Assembly: GCF_028368935.1 (NCBI RefSeq)
Contig: NZ_JAQNDK010000002.1
Coordinates: 1,798,001 to 1,862,000 of the forward strand
Length of the DNA: 64,000 nt
DNA from: Sorangium aterium
GTDB taxonomy: Bacteria; Myxococcota_A; Polyangia; Polyangiales; Polyangiaceae
Reading direction: 5' to 3'
Positions 24,577-35,000 of this stretch are shown piece after piece; position 1 is the stretch's first letter, and the number at the start of each line of letters is the position of its first letter. The notes under the pieces were generated by a model, which was not told where the DNA came from, made no database searches, and saw nothing but the letters and a program-made list of their open reading frames with translations. The position numbers and the translations under genes were made by a program.

Positions 24577-25431
24577 TCAGGGGATGAGCACGGTGCCGAT
24601 CGAGCCCGGCTCGCTCGCCTCGCGCGCGAGATCGCCCGGCTTGAGCCGCCCCAGGATGTGGATGCGGCGGACCCCTTCGGCGAGCGCGGCGAACGACTCC
24701 TCGAGCTTCGGGATCATCCCGCGGGTGACGGCGCCGCTCGCGATGAGGGCGCGCCCTTCGGCGACCGTGAGGCTCGGGATGCGCGAGGCGGGATCGGACA
24801 CGTCGCGCAGCACGCCCGGCACGTCGCTCACGAGGAAGAGCCCCGCCGCGCCGAGCTCGACGGCGACCCGGTTGGCGACCGTGTCGGCGTTGATGTTGTA
24901 CGCCTGCCCGTCCGCGCCGGCCCCGAGGCAGGCGAGGACGGGCAAGTAGCCGCCGCTCCCGAGCAGCTCGAGCAGCCCGCGATCGACGCCCGTGATGTCG
25001 CCGACGAGGCCGAGGTCCACCGGCTCGGGCCCGGCGCTGGCGTACACCTGCGGCGGCCGCTTGACCGCCGAGAGGGCGGGCCCGCTCGCGCCGTGGAGCC
25101 CGACCGGCCTCGCCCCCGCGGCGACGAGCGCGGCGCACAGGTCGACGTTGAGCTTGCCGGCGACGACCATCTTCATGACGTCGAGCGTGTCCGCGTCGGT
25201 GACCCGCTGACCGGCGACCTGCCGGACGGGGATGCCGAGGCGCTCCTGCAGCCGGGTGGCCTGCGCGCCGCCGCCATGGACGACGATCGCGCGCGTGCCC
25301 GCGCGGGTGAGCGCCGCGAGGTCGCTGGAGAGGATGGCGAGGGCAGGGCCGCCGACGACCTCACCGCCGAGCTTGATGACGAGCGGGCCTGTCGCCGTGG
25401 TCACGGGTGCCTCCGCGCTGCTCTGGGACAT
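24577..25431 (-). CDS. argB: Acetylglutamate kinase
   Basis: A 284-residue amino-acid kinase, started at ATG 25431 (MSQSSAEAP); 33 upstream in-frame residues are low complexity and discounted. The phosphate-binding start is PLVIKLGGEVV, the second Gly-rich loop AIVVHGGGAQATRLQ, substrate region GQRVTDADTLDVMKMVVAGK (Arg and Asp contacts of N-acetylglutamate), NINADTVAN, and the ATP-site loop SDVPGVL, with Lys in MIPKLEESF. The enzyme phosphorylates N-acetyl-L-glutamate in arginine biosynthesis in the cytoplasm. No other arg gene is adjacent. Whether it is arginine-inhibited cannot be judged: an N-terminal kinked helix typical of inhibited hexameric enzymes is not obvious. Confidence 0.93.
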   Translation of the reverse strand: MSQSSAEAPVTTATGPLVIKLGGEVVGGPALAILSSDLAALTRAGTRAIVVHGGGAQATRLQERLGIPVRQVAGQRVTDADTLDVMKMVVAGKLNVDLCAALVAAGARPVGLHGASGPALSAVKRPPQVYASAGPEPVDLGLVGDITGVDRGLLELLGSGGYLPVLACLGAGADGQAYNINADTVANRVAVELGAAGLFLVSDVPGVLRDVSDPASRIPSLTVAEGRALIASGAVTRGMIPKLEESFAALAEGVRRIHILGRLKPGDLAREASEPGSIGTVLIP

Positions 25432-25625
25432 TTCATGAGGGGCACACGTACCACTTCTGAAACGGCCAGGGCAGAGGTCGCCCGCGCCCGCGCCCGCGCG
25501 CGGGGTGGCGGGGGGTGGGTGAGCGCTCACGCCGCGCGCGGGGCGGGTGGTAGCGCGAGCGGGCGCCGGCGACCTCGCGCGGGGCGGCGCTCGGCCCTCC
25601 GCGGCTTCCGTGGCATGCTTGCGCG

Positions 25626-26786
<1,161 letters not shown>

Positions 26787-26904
26787 GGGCTGACAGGCGG
26801 CGCGCGACTCCGACGCTCGCCTGCCGCGGGCTGCCACGTGCGACCCCAGTGGATCACCTGGGCGGCTGCCTCGGGTCGCGGCTGTAAGGGATCCCCTTGC
26901 TGCG

Positions 26905-29900
26905 ATGGCCCGAACCCGCGAGAATGTATTTATGACAAGTGGGGCTGCTTACACATTGACGGGGGTCATCCACGAATCCACGGCGACGACGGTCTACCGG
27001 GGAGTTCGAGAGAGCGACCGCTCGCCGGTGGCGATCAAGCGGCTCAAGAGCGAGCGCCCGCTGCCGGTCGAGATCGCGAAGCTCAAGTACGAATACGCCA
27101 TCGCCCGAGACCTCGCGCTGCCGGGCGTCGTGAGGGTCTATGGGATCGAGAAGGTGGGGAGCAGCCTCGCGCTCATCATGGAGGACGCGGGCGAGCGCCC
27201 GCTCAACGAGATCATCGGCGCGAGCAAGCTGAAGCTGGAGGACGCGCTCCGTATCGCGATCTCGATCGCCGACGTCCTGGAGTCGATCCATCGGAGAGGC
27301 GTCACGCACATGGACGTCAAGCCGCACAACATCCTCGTCGACGCGGAGACGTTGCAGGCCAAGCTGACGGATTTCGGCAGCGCGACGCGCCTATCGCAGG
27401 AAGCCCACAAAGCGAGCCGCTTCGCGTCCTTCGAGGGGACCCTGGCCTACATGTCGCCGGAGCAGAGCGGGCGGCTGAACGTCGTCATCGATCGCCGCAC
27501 GGACCTCTACTCCCTGGGCGTCACCCTGTACGAGATGGTGACGGGCGTCCTCCCCTTCCGGACGACGGACCTCATGGACCTCGTGCACAGCCACATCGCG
27601 CGGACCCCGCCGGCGCCGCACACCGTGTCGCCCGCGGTGCCGAGCGCCGTGTCCGACATCGTGATGAAGCTGCTCGCCAAGAGCCCCGACGACAGGTACC
27701 AGAGCGCCCACGGGCTCAAGGTCGACCTGGAAGAGTGCTCGTCGCAGCTCTCCTCGAAGGGGAAGATCGAGCCGTTCCCCGCCGGCCGATACGACTACGT
27801 CGATGAGCTGCGGGCGCCTCAGAAGCTCTACGGCCGGGAGACCGAGGTCGCGCTCCTCTCCGACGCCTGGGGCCGCACGAGGCAGGGCGGCAGCGAGTCC
27901 GTCCTGGTCTCCGGCTACTCCGGGATCGGCAAGTCGGTCCTCGTGAACGAGCTCCAGAAGAGCGTCGTTCGCGAGAGAGGGTATTTCGCGACCGGCAAGT
28001 TCGACCAGCTCAACCGGACCACCCCGTACGCGGCCGTCGCGCACGTCTACCAGGAGCTCCTCCGCAACATCATGGCGGAGCCCGCCGAGGCGCTGGCGCA
28101 GTGGAAGAGCAGGCTGGGGGAGGCGGTCGGCTCGAACGGGCAGCTCCTCATCGACCTGATACCGGAGCTCGAGCTCCTCATCGGCCCTCAGCCGGCCGTC
28201 CAGGCGCTCGGCCCCACGGAGTCCCAGGCGCGGTTTCAGCTGACGCTCCACAACTTCTGCCGCGCCTTCCCCTCCAAGGATCGCCCCCTGGTCCTCTTCT
28301 TCGATGACCTGCAGTGGGCGGACGCGGCGTCGCTCAAGTTCCTTCAGACCATCGCGGCCGAAGCGCGCATCGCCTACATGCTCATGATCGGCGCGTACCG
28401 CGACAACGAGGTCGACGCGAGCCACCTGTTCTCCGTGGTCCTCGGGGAGCTCCGCACGAAGGCGGCGGGGGTGAGCGAGCTTTCGCTCAAGCCGCTCGCC
28501 TTCTCCGACGTGAACCAGCTCGTCGCCGACACGTTGAGCTGCGATCCTCATCGCGCGGAGCCCCTCGCGAGGCTCATCTTCGACAAGACCCGGGGCAACC
28601 CGTTCTTCATGAGCCAGCTCATGAAGAGCCTGCACGCAGAGAAGCTCCTCTCGTTCGACCCCACCCGCTTCTCGTGGACATGGGACGTCGATCGCATCCA
28701 CGAGGCGAAGGCCTCGGAGAACGTGATCGAGCTCATGGTGGGCAAGATGCGCCGGCTGCCCGAGCGCGCCCAGCGCGTCCTCTCCCTCGCGGCGTGCGTC
28801 GGCCACCAGTTCGATCTGACGACGCTGGCGATCGTCACGAGGCGGTCTCGCCAGGAAGCGGCCCGCGAGCTCTGGGGCGTGCTCCGCGAGGGGTTCATCC
28901 TCCCCGTGGACGCGGAGTCCAGGTTCTTCGATATCGCGATGGACGGTGAGCTCGCCGTCGCCGAGGACGGCTCCGGCGAGGAGCTCAACGTCTCTTACAG
29001 GTTCTTGCACGATCGCGTGCAGCAGGCCGCCTACGCGCTCATGGACGACGCGGACAAGCAGGCGGCGCACCTCCAGATCGGGCGGCTGATGCTGGAGGAC
29101 AGCAGGCGAGATCAGTCCGAGGCCGAGCTGTTCGACATCGTGGGCCACATGAACAGGGGCGTCGCCCTGATCACGGACGAGCGCGAGAGGCGGACGCTCT
29201 CGGGGCTGAACCTCGACGCAGGCAAGCGGGCGAAGATGGGGGCCGCCTATGACGCCGCGGTCCATTACCTCGAGGTCGGGACATCGCTGCTCGATCAGGA
29301 GAGCTGGAAGCGCGAGTACGAGCTCACGTTCGGGCTCCACGCCGAGCTCGCGGAGTGCAGGTGTCTGAACGGCAGCTTCGAGGCGGCCGAGCCGCTGCTC
29401 GACGTCCTCTCTGCCCAGGCGAAGAGCACGCTGGATCGCGCGAACATCTGCGTCCTGCGCATGACCTTCTTCGTGATGACCGGCCAGATCGGCAAGGTGA
29501 TCAGCCAGGCGCTGGAGGCGCTCGGCCTCTTCGGGATCGACATCCCCGAGGGGGTCGAGGAGCGCGACGCGATGCTGCGCAAAGAGCTCGCCGCCATGCG
29601 CGCGGGCCTGGAGGGGCGCGAGATCGCCGAGCTCATCGACCTGCCGCCGGCCGCCAGCGCGGAGACACAGAAGATCCTGAGCCTCCTGGGCGAGCTGGCG
29701 ACGCCGGCGAACGCCGTGGATCCCACGCTCGCGCTGCTCGCGGTGGTCAAGCAGATCAACCTGTCGATGAAGCACGGGAACTCGGCCATGTCCGCCGTGG
29801 GGTACGTCACGTACGGCAGCATGCTGGTGAACGACCTACCCCAGCTCCGAGGCAACCCGCGGCGGCACGAGGAGGGATACGCGTTCGCGAAGCTAGGGAT

Positions 29901-31995
29901 CGAGCTCAACGAGAAGTTCAACGACATCCGCCTCACCTGCAAGCTCCTGATCTACTTCGCGGCGATACTCCATTTCTTCGAGCACCTCACGGTGGCGATC
30001 GACTATTTCGGGCGCGCCCGCGAGGCCGGGCTGGCGAGCGGCGACCCGGTCTTCTCGTCGTTTTGCTGCATGCATATCGCGGCGGCGAAGCTGAACCTCG
30101 GTGACGAGCTGGACGCGCTCGCGGAAGAGATCGAGCAGAACCTCGCGCTCGTGCGGCGGATCGGCGATCTGACCACGATCCACACGCTGATCTGCGCGAA
30201 GCAGGTGGTCGCGAACCTCACGGGCCGAACCGAAGGGGGGCACTCCCTGAGCGGCGGCTCGTTCGACGAGGCCGAGTTCACGAGGTCGATCGAGGGGCCG
30301 GAGTTCGGCTATGTGGCCAGCTGGTACAGCGCCTTCAAGCTTCAGCTGAGCTACCTTCACGGGGACTACGCGGCCGCGCGCTCGTTCCTGGCCGCGGCCG
30401 AGCGGCAGATCGCGGGGTGGTCGAGCCACGCCTGGGCGACGGAGATCGTGTTCTTCGGCTGCTTGACGCTCGCGGCGTCGTGCGACGCGGCGCCGGCCGG
30501 CGAGCGGGAGCAGCACATGGAGGCGCTCGCGAGGCTCGAGGCGAAGCTGCGCCGCTGGGCGGAGCTGAGCCCGTCCAACTACGCCCACAAGAGCACCCTC
30601 GTGGCGGGCGAGGTGGCGCGCCTCTCGGGGCGGACGCGGGACGCCATGATGCTTTACGAGAAGGCGATCGACGGGGCGAGGGCGAACCGGTTCGTGCGCG
30701 ACGAGGCGATCGCGAACGAGCTCGCGGCGAAGCTGTACGAGGGCGAGGGGCTGCTCCGGAGCGCTCGCGCCTTCATGACGGACGCGTACCACGCGTACCT
30801 CTTGTGGGGCGCGACAGCCAAGGTGGAGAGCCTGGCGCGGGTCGCGCCCCACCTCGTGCCTCCCGACGGAGGGCTCCTCGGGCCGCGCAGCGTGACCGCG
30901 TCGTCATCGCGCTCCAGCCGGGCCCAGACCACGTCGACGACGCGGCTCAGCACGAGCATCCTCGACGTGGAAGCGGTCATCCGGGCCGCGCAGGCGCTCG
31001 CGGGCGAGGTCGTCCTGGAGAGCGTCGTGAGCCGGCTGATGGAGATCGTCATCAAGAACTCCGGCGCGCAGAAGGGCGCCCTCATCCTCGATCGCGAGCA
31101 GCACCTGCTCGTCGAGGCGGTCGTCACGGCGGAGCCGAGCTCGCTCCGGGCAGGCCTGGCCATCCCGCTCGAGGGGAGCGACGACGTGCCGGTCTCCATC
31201 GTGCAGTACGTCGCGAGGACGAGGGAGCCCGTGATCCTGGCGGACGCGACGCAGGAGCCCCGGTTCGCGAGCGACCCGTACGTCGCCGCGTGCGCCCCGA
31301 GGTCGATCCTGTGCCTGCCCATGGTCCACCAGGGCCGGACCAAGGGGATCATCTACCTGGAGAACCGGCTCGCCCCGAGCACCTTCAAGCCGGCGCGGCA
31401 GGAGCTCGTCAGGCTCCTCTTGTCCCAGGCCGGGACGGCCGTGGAGAACGCGCTGCTCTACGAGCACCTGGAGCACCGCACGGCGGCGCTCCAGGAGGCC
31501 GAGCAGCGGCTCGGGGTCGAGTTCGCCGGGCGAGAGCGGAGCGAGCGGGCGCGCCTGTCGCTGCAGGAAGAGATCATCCGGGTGCAGAACGATCGGCTCG
31601 CGGAGCTGTCCACCCCCCTCATCCCGATCACCGACCGGATCATGGTCATGCCGCTGATCGGGATGATGGACCGCGCGCGGGCCCAGCAGGCGCTCAGCAC
31701 CGCGCTGCACGGGGTCGAATCGAACGGCGCCGAGGTCGTGATCCTCGACATCACCGGCGTGAAGCTCGTCGACACCGACGTCGCGAGCACGCTGATGTCC
31801 ACCGCGAAGGCCCTCCGGATGCTCGGGGCGCAGGCGGTGCTCACCGGCATCCGCCCCGAGGTCGCGACGACCCTCACGGGCCTGCAGATCGAGTTCAAGG
31901 AGATCGTGACGCGGGGGACGCTCCAGAGCGGCATCGCGTACGCGCTGCAGAGGACGGGGAGGCCCGAGGCCCTCGCGAAGAGCGCTGCGCGCTGA
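26905..31995 (+). CDS. Giant Ser/Thr kinase-AAA-GAF-STAS signalling protein
   Basis: A 1696-residue cytoplasmic protein. Kinase domain ~15-275: Lys45 in VAIKRLK, catalytic HMDVKPHN (HRD reads HMD), DFGSA near 156, SPE in MSPEQSG. AAA/STAND-type ATPase from ~310: Walker A GYSGIGKS near 336, Walker B LVLFFDDLQWAD near 460. A long helical, TPR-like region covers ~620-1330. GAF domain ~1365-1520 (SGAQKGALILDREQHLLVEA). A short coiled coil leads to a C-terminal STAS domain ~1570-1690 (VVILDITGVKLVDTDVASTL). The layout follows the kinase/ATPase/GAF proteins common in myxobacteria and cyanobacteria, but with STAS in place of a histidine kinase or cyclase. It likely integrates ligand sensing with partner-switch signalling. 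ATG 26932 is an alternative start. Confidence 0.88.
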   Translation: MARTRENVFMTSGAAYTLTGVIHESTATTVYRGVRESDRSPVAIKRLKSERPLPVEIAKLKYEYAIARDLALPGVVRVYGIEKVGSSLALIMEDAGERPLNEIIGASKLKLEDALRIAISIADVLESIHRRGVTHMDVKPHNILVDAETLQAKLTDFGSATRLSQEAHKASRFASFEGTLAYMSPEQSGRLNVVIDRRTDLYSLGVTLYEMVTGVLPFRTTDLMDLVHSHIARTPPAPHTVSPAVPSAVSDIVMKLLAKSPDDRYQSAHGLKVDLEECSSQLSSKGKIEPFPAGRYDYVDELRAPQKLYGRETEVALLSDAWGRTRQGGSESVLVSGYSGIGKSVLVNELQKSVVRERGYFATGKFDQLNRTTPYAAVAHVYQELLRNIMAEPAEALAQWKSRLGEAVGSNGQLLIDLIPELELLIGPQPAVQALGPTESQARFQLTLHNFCRAFPSKDRPLVLFFDDLQWADAASLKFLQTIAAEARIAYMLMIGAYRDNEVDASHLFSVVLGELRTKAAGVSELSLKPLAFSDVNQLVADTLSCDPHRAEPLARLIFDKTRGNPFFMSQLMKSLHAEKLLSFDPTRFSWTWDVDRIHEAKASENVIELMVGKMRRLPERAQRVLSLAACVGHQFDLTTLAIVTRRSRQEAARELWGVLREGFILPVDAESRFFDIAMDGELAVAEDGSGEELNVSYRFLHDRVQQAAYALMDDADKQAAHLQIGRLMLEDSRRDQSEAELFDIVGHMNRGVALITDERERRTLSGLNLDAGKRAKMGAAYDAAVHYLEVGTSLLDQESWKREYELTFGLHAELAECRCLNGSFEAAEPLLDVLSAQAKSTLDRANICVLRMTFFVMTGQIGKVISQALEALGLFGIDIPEGVEERDAMLRKELAAMRAGLEGREIAELIDLPPAASAETQKILSLLGELATPANAVDPTLALLAVVKQINLSMKHGNSAMSAVGYVTYGSMLVNDLPQLRGNPRRHEEGYAFAKLGIELNEKFNDIRLTCKLLIYFAAILHFFEHLTVAIDYFGRAREAGLASGDPVFSSFCCMHIAAAKLNLGDELDALAEEIEQNLALVRRIGDLTTIHTLICAKQVVANLTGRTEGGHSLSGGSFDEAEFTRSIEGPEFGYVASWYSAFKLQLSYLHGDYAAARSFLAAAERQIAGWSSHAWATEIVFFGCLTLAASCDAAPAGEREQHMEALARLEAKLRRWAELSPSNYAHKSTLVAGEVARLSGRTRDAMMLYEKAIDGARANRFVRDEAIANELAAKLYEGEGLLRSARAFMTDAYHAYLLWGATAKVESLARVAPHLVPPDGGLLGPRSVTASSSRSSRAQTTSTTRLSTSILDVEAVIRAAQALAGEVVLESVVSRLMEIVIKNSGAQKGALILDREQHLLVEAVVTAEPSSLRAGLAIPLEGSDDVPVSIVQYVARTREPVILADATQEPRFASDPYVAACAPRSILCLPMVHQGRTKGIIYLENRLAPSTFKPARQELVRLLLSQAGTAVENALLYEHLEHRTAALQEAEQRLGVEFAGRERSERARLSLQEEIIRVQNDRLAELSTPLIPITDRIMVMPLIGMMDRARAQQALSTALHGVESNGAEVVILDITGVKLVDTDVASTLMSTAKALRMLGAQAVLTGIRPEVATTLTGLQIEFKEIVTRGTLQSGIAYALQRTGRPEALAKSAAR

Positions 31996-32016
31996 GCGCA
32001 GCGCTGGCCCGACCGC

Positions 32017-35000
32017 CTAGTGCGTCGTGTCGCCGCTGTCGGGGCTGCTGTCCGGGCCGCTTCTCTGGGAGCCCCAGCGGCCCGTCCTCGCCCGGGCGGC
32101 GGCCGAGGGGATCGCGGTCCGCGCGTGGCTCCGCGCCGCGATGTGCTCCCGGATGACGCGGGCCACGGACGCGACCTGGGGAGGCTCCATCATCGTGAAA
32201 TGGTTGCCGGGGACCTGGTGCATGGCGAACGGGCCGCGGGTGAGGTTCATCCAGTAGCCGACGTCGTCGGACTCCGCCTCGAGCTGCTCGCGCGCGCGCA
32301 CGAACAGGACGCTGGCCTGCGTCGGGCGCGGCTCGTAGAGCGTCATGGCGCGCCAGGTGCTCAGCACGATGGCGCGGAACGGCGTGTCCTCCTGGAGCGC
32401 CGCGACGAAGCCCTCGTACGCCTTGGGCGCCGTCTCCTGGAGCGCGCTCATCTGCTGGACCATGTCCTCGGCGCCCTCGATCGACCTGCGCCGCGCCGAC
32501 GCGAGGGATCCGGTGTCGAGCAGGAGGAGCTGCGCCTTCTGCCCTTCCGCGAGGAGCTGCTGCGCCATCTCGTAGGCGATCACGCCGCCGGCCGAGTGAC
32601 CGCCCAGGAGGTACGGGCCCTCCGGCTGGACGGCGCGCAGCTCCTGCAGGTACCGCGCGGCCATGGCGGGGATCTCGGTGACGACGGGCTCGTCGGGCTC
32701 CATCCCCGACGCCCGGATCCCGTAGATGGGCAGCTCGGCGCCCATCTGCCGCGCCAGCTCGCGGTAGATGTAGATCGTGCCGCCGATGGGCTGCACGAGG
32801 AACAGCGGCGCCCTCCGGCGCGCCCCGACCTGGAGCGGGACAAGGAGCCGGCCGCCCCCGCGATCCGACGCCACGGCGCTCGCGCTCCTGCAGGTGGGAG
32901 GGGCGCTCAGCGGCGCGGGCGCGCTGGGGGGCTGGCTCCCGCGGATGTGCTCGGCGAGCGCCGCGACGGTGCGGAGCTCCAGCAGCACGTGCACCGGTAG
33001 CTCGACCTTCAGCCGCTCCTTGATCTGGGCCCGCACCTGGAGGGCGCTCAGGGAGCTCCCGCCGAGGTCGAAGAAGTTGTCGTGCGGCCGCACCCTGGCC
33101 ACGCCGAGCACCTTCCTGAAGATGTCCGCGAGCGCGCGCGCCACGTGATCGGCGGGCGCTCCGTCCCTCTCTTCGTAGGTCGCGCCGACCCGCTGGGACA
33201 CAGGCGCCGGGGCAGGCGGGGCGTCGCGGCTGTCGAGCGCCGACGAGGGCGCCGCCCTGGACGCGGGCGCCGGGCGCGAGGCGCCGATCACGTACGGGGT
33301 GCGCTCGAACGGGTAGGTGGGCAGCGGGACGCGACGGCGCCGCTCGTCCCGGCAGAACGCCGCCCAGTCGACGTCGGCGCCGGCGCACCAGAGCTGGCCG
33401 ACGGCGGCGAGCAGCGCCTCCAGGTCCGTCCGATCGGAGCCCGAGCTCGCCAGGGTCGTGAGGACGAGCCGCCCCTCGCCGGCGTCGGGGTGCCGGCTCG
33501 TCAACGCGGCCAGGGTTCGCCCGGGCCCCACCTCGACGAAGACGTGGTCCGGGTCGACGAGCAGCGCCGCGATCCCTCGCTCGAAGCGGACGGTCCCCCG
33601 GAGGTGCCGCGCCCAGTACGACGGATCCTGCGCATCGGCGTCCGTCATCCAGGTGCCGGTGAGGTTCGAGAGCATCGGGATGCGCGGCGCCCGCCGCTCG
33701 AGGGAGGCCGCCAGCCGGGTCAAGCGGTCCGCGAGGGGGCCAACGAGCGAGGAGTGCGCCGCGATGGCGACCGGAAGGCGCCGGGTCTCGTGGCCCTCGA
33801 GCGCGAGCTCCCGCTCGAGGCGATCGATCGCCGAGGCCATCCCGGAGACGACGCACGCCTCCGGGCCGTTGACGGCGGCCAGAGAGAGGCCGTCGCCGAG
33901 GCGAGCGAGCAGCGCGTCCTCGGAGAGGTGCACGACGAGCGTGGCCGTGTCCTCGGGCAGCAGCTCGTACAGGCGCCCGCGCGCCGCGATGAGCTTCACC
34001 GCGGCCTCGAGCGACAGCACGCCCGCGACGCAGGCCGCCGTGTACTCGCCAAGGCTGTGCCCGCTGACCGCCGCGGGGCGGATGCCCCACGAGAGGAGCA
34101 GCTGCGCCGTCGCGTACTCGGTCGAGAAGATGGCCGCCAGGTTCGCGCAGGGGGCGCGCAGCCGCTCGGCCGCGCGCTCCCGCTCCTCGGGGTCCGGGAA
34201 GAGCAGCGCCCGGATGTCCATGGACAGCTCGCGCTCGAACAGCGCCGCGCACCGATCGATGCTCTCCCGGAAGACGCGCTCGCTCCCGTAAGGCTCTCGC
34301 CCCATGTCCACCCGCTGGGTGCCCCCGCCGGGGAACAGGAACACGACCTTCGGCGAGCGGCCCTCGGCCACATCGCTGAAGGCGTGGGCGGGATCGCGCG
34401 CTCGCAGGTGGGAGGCCGCCGAGGCCAGGTCGCGGCAGACGACCGCTCGGCGATGCGCGAACGGCGCCCGGCCCTGCTGGAGCGTGAAGGCGACGTCGGG
34501 GAGGGAGAGGTCCGCCGCGTGCCGCAGCCGTCCGGCCAGTCGATCGGTGGCGCGCTCGAGCGCGTCGTTCGTCCGCGCGGACAGGACCAGCAGCTGGCAG
34601 GCCCGCGATGGGCCGGACGGCTCCCGGGCGGGGGCCTCCTCCAGGACCACGTGGGCGTTCGTGCCCCCCATCCCGAACGCGCTCACGCCGGCGCGGCGCG
34701 GGAGCGCTCCGCGCTTCCACGCGAGCGGCGCGGAGTTGACGAAGAACGGGCTGCTCTCCAGGTGGAGCTCGGGGTTCGGGCGTCGGAAGTGGAGCGTGGC
34801 CGGGATCAGCTCGCGCTCGAGCGAGAGCGCGGCCTTGACGAGCCCGGTGACCCCGGCGGCGGCTCCGAGGTGCCCCAGGTTGCTCTTCACCGAGCCCAGC
34901 GCGCAGAACCCGACTTTGTCAGTGCCATTTCTGAAGGCGCGCGACAGGGCGGCGACCTCGATCGGATCGCCGAGCTTCGTGGCCGTGCCGTGGCCCTCGA

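Noticed and set aside
26932-26934. Alternative start of the giant kinase
   Set aside because: Neither ATG 26905 nor 26932 has a decisive ribosome site; I kept the longer form, and the difference of nine residues does not touch the kinase domain.
31895-34720. Minus-strand 941-codon frame
   Set aside because: It overlaps the NRPS-PKS in another frame; composition is Arg/Ala/Gly only, with no motif.
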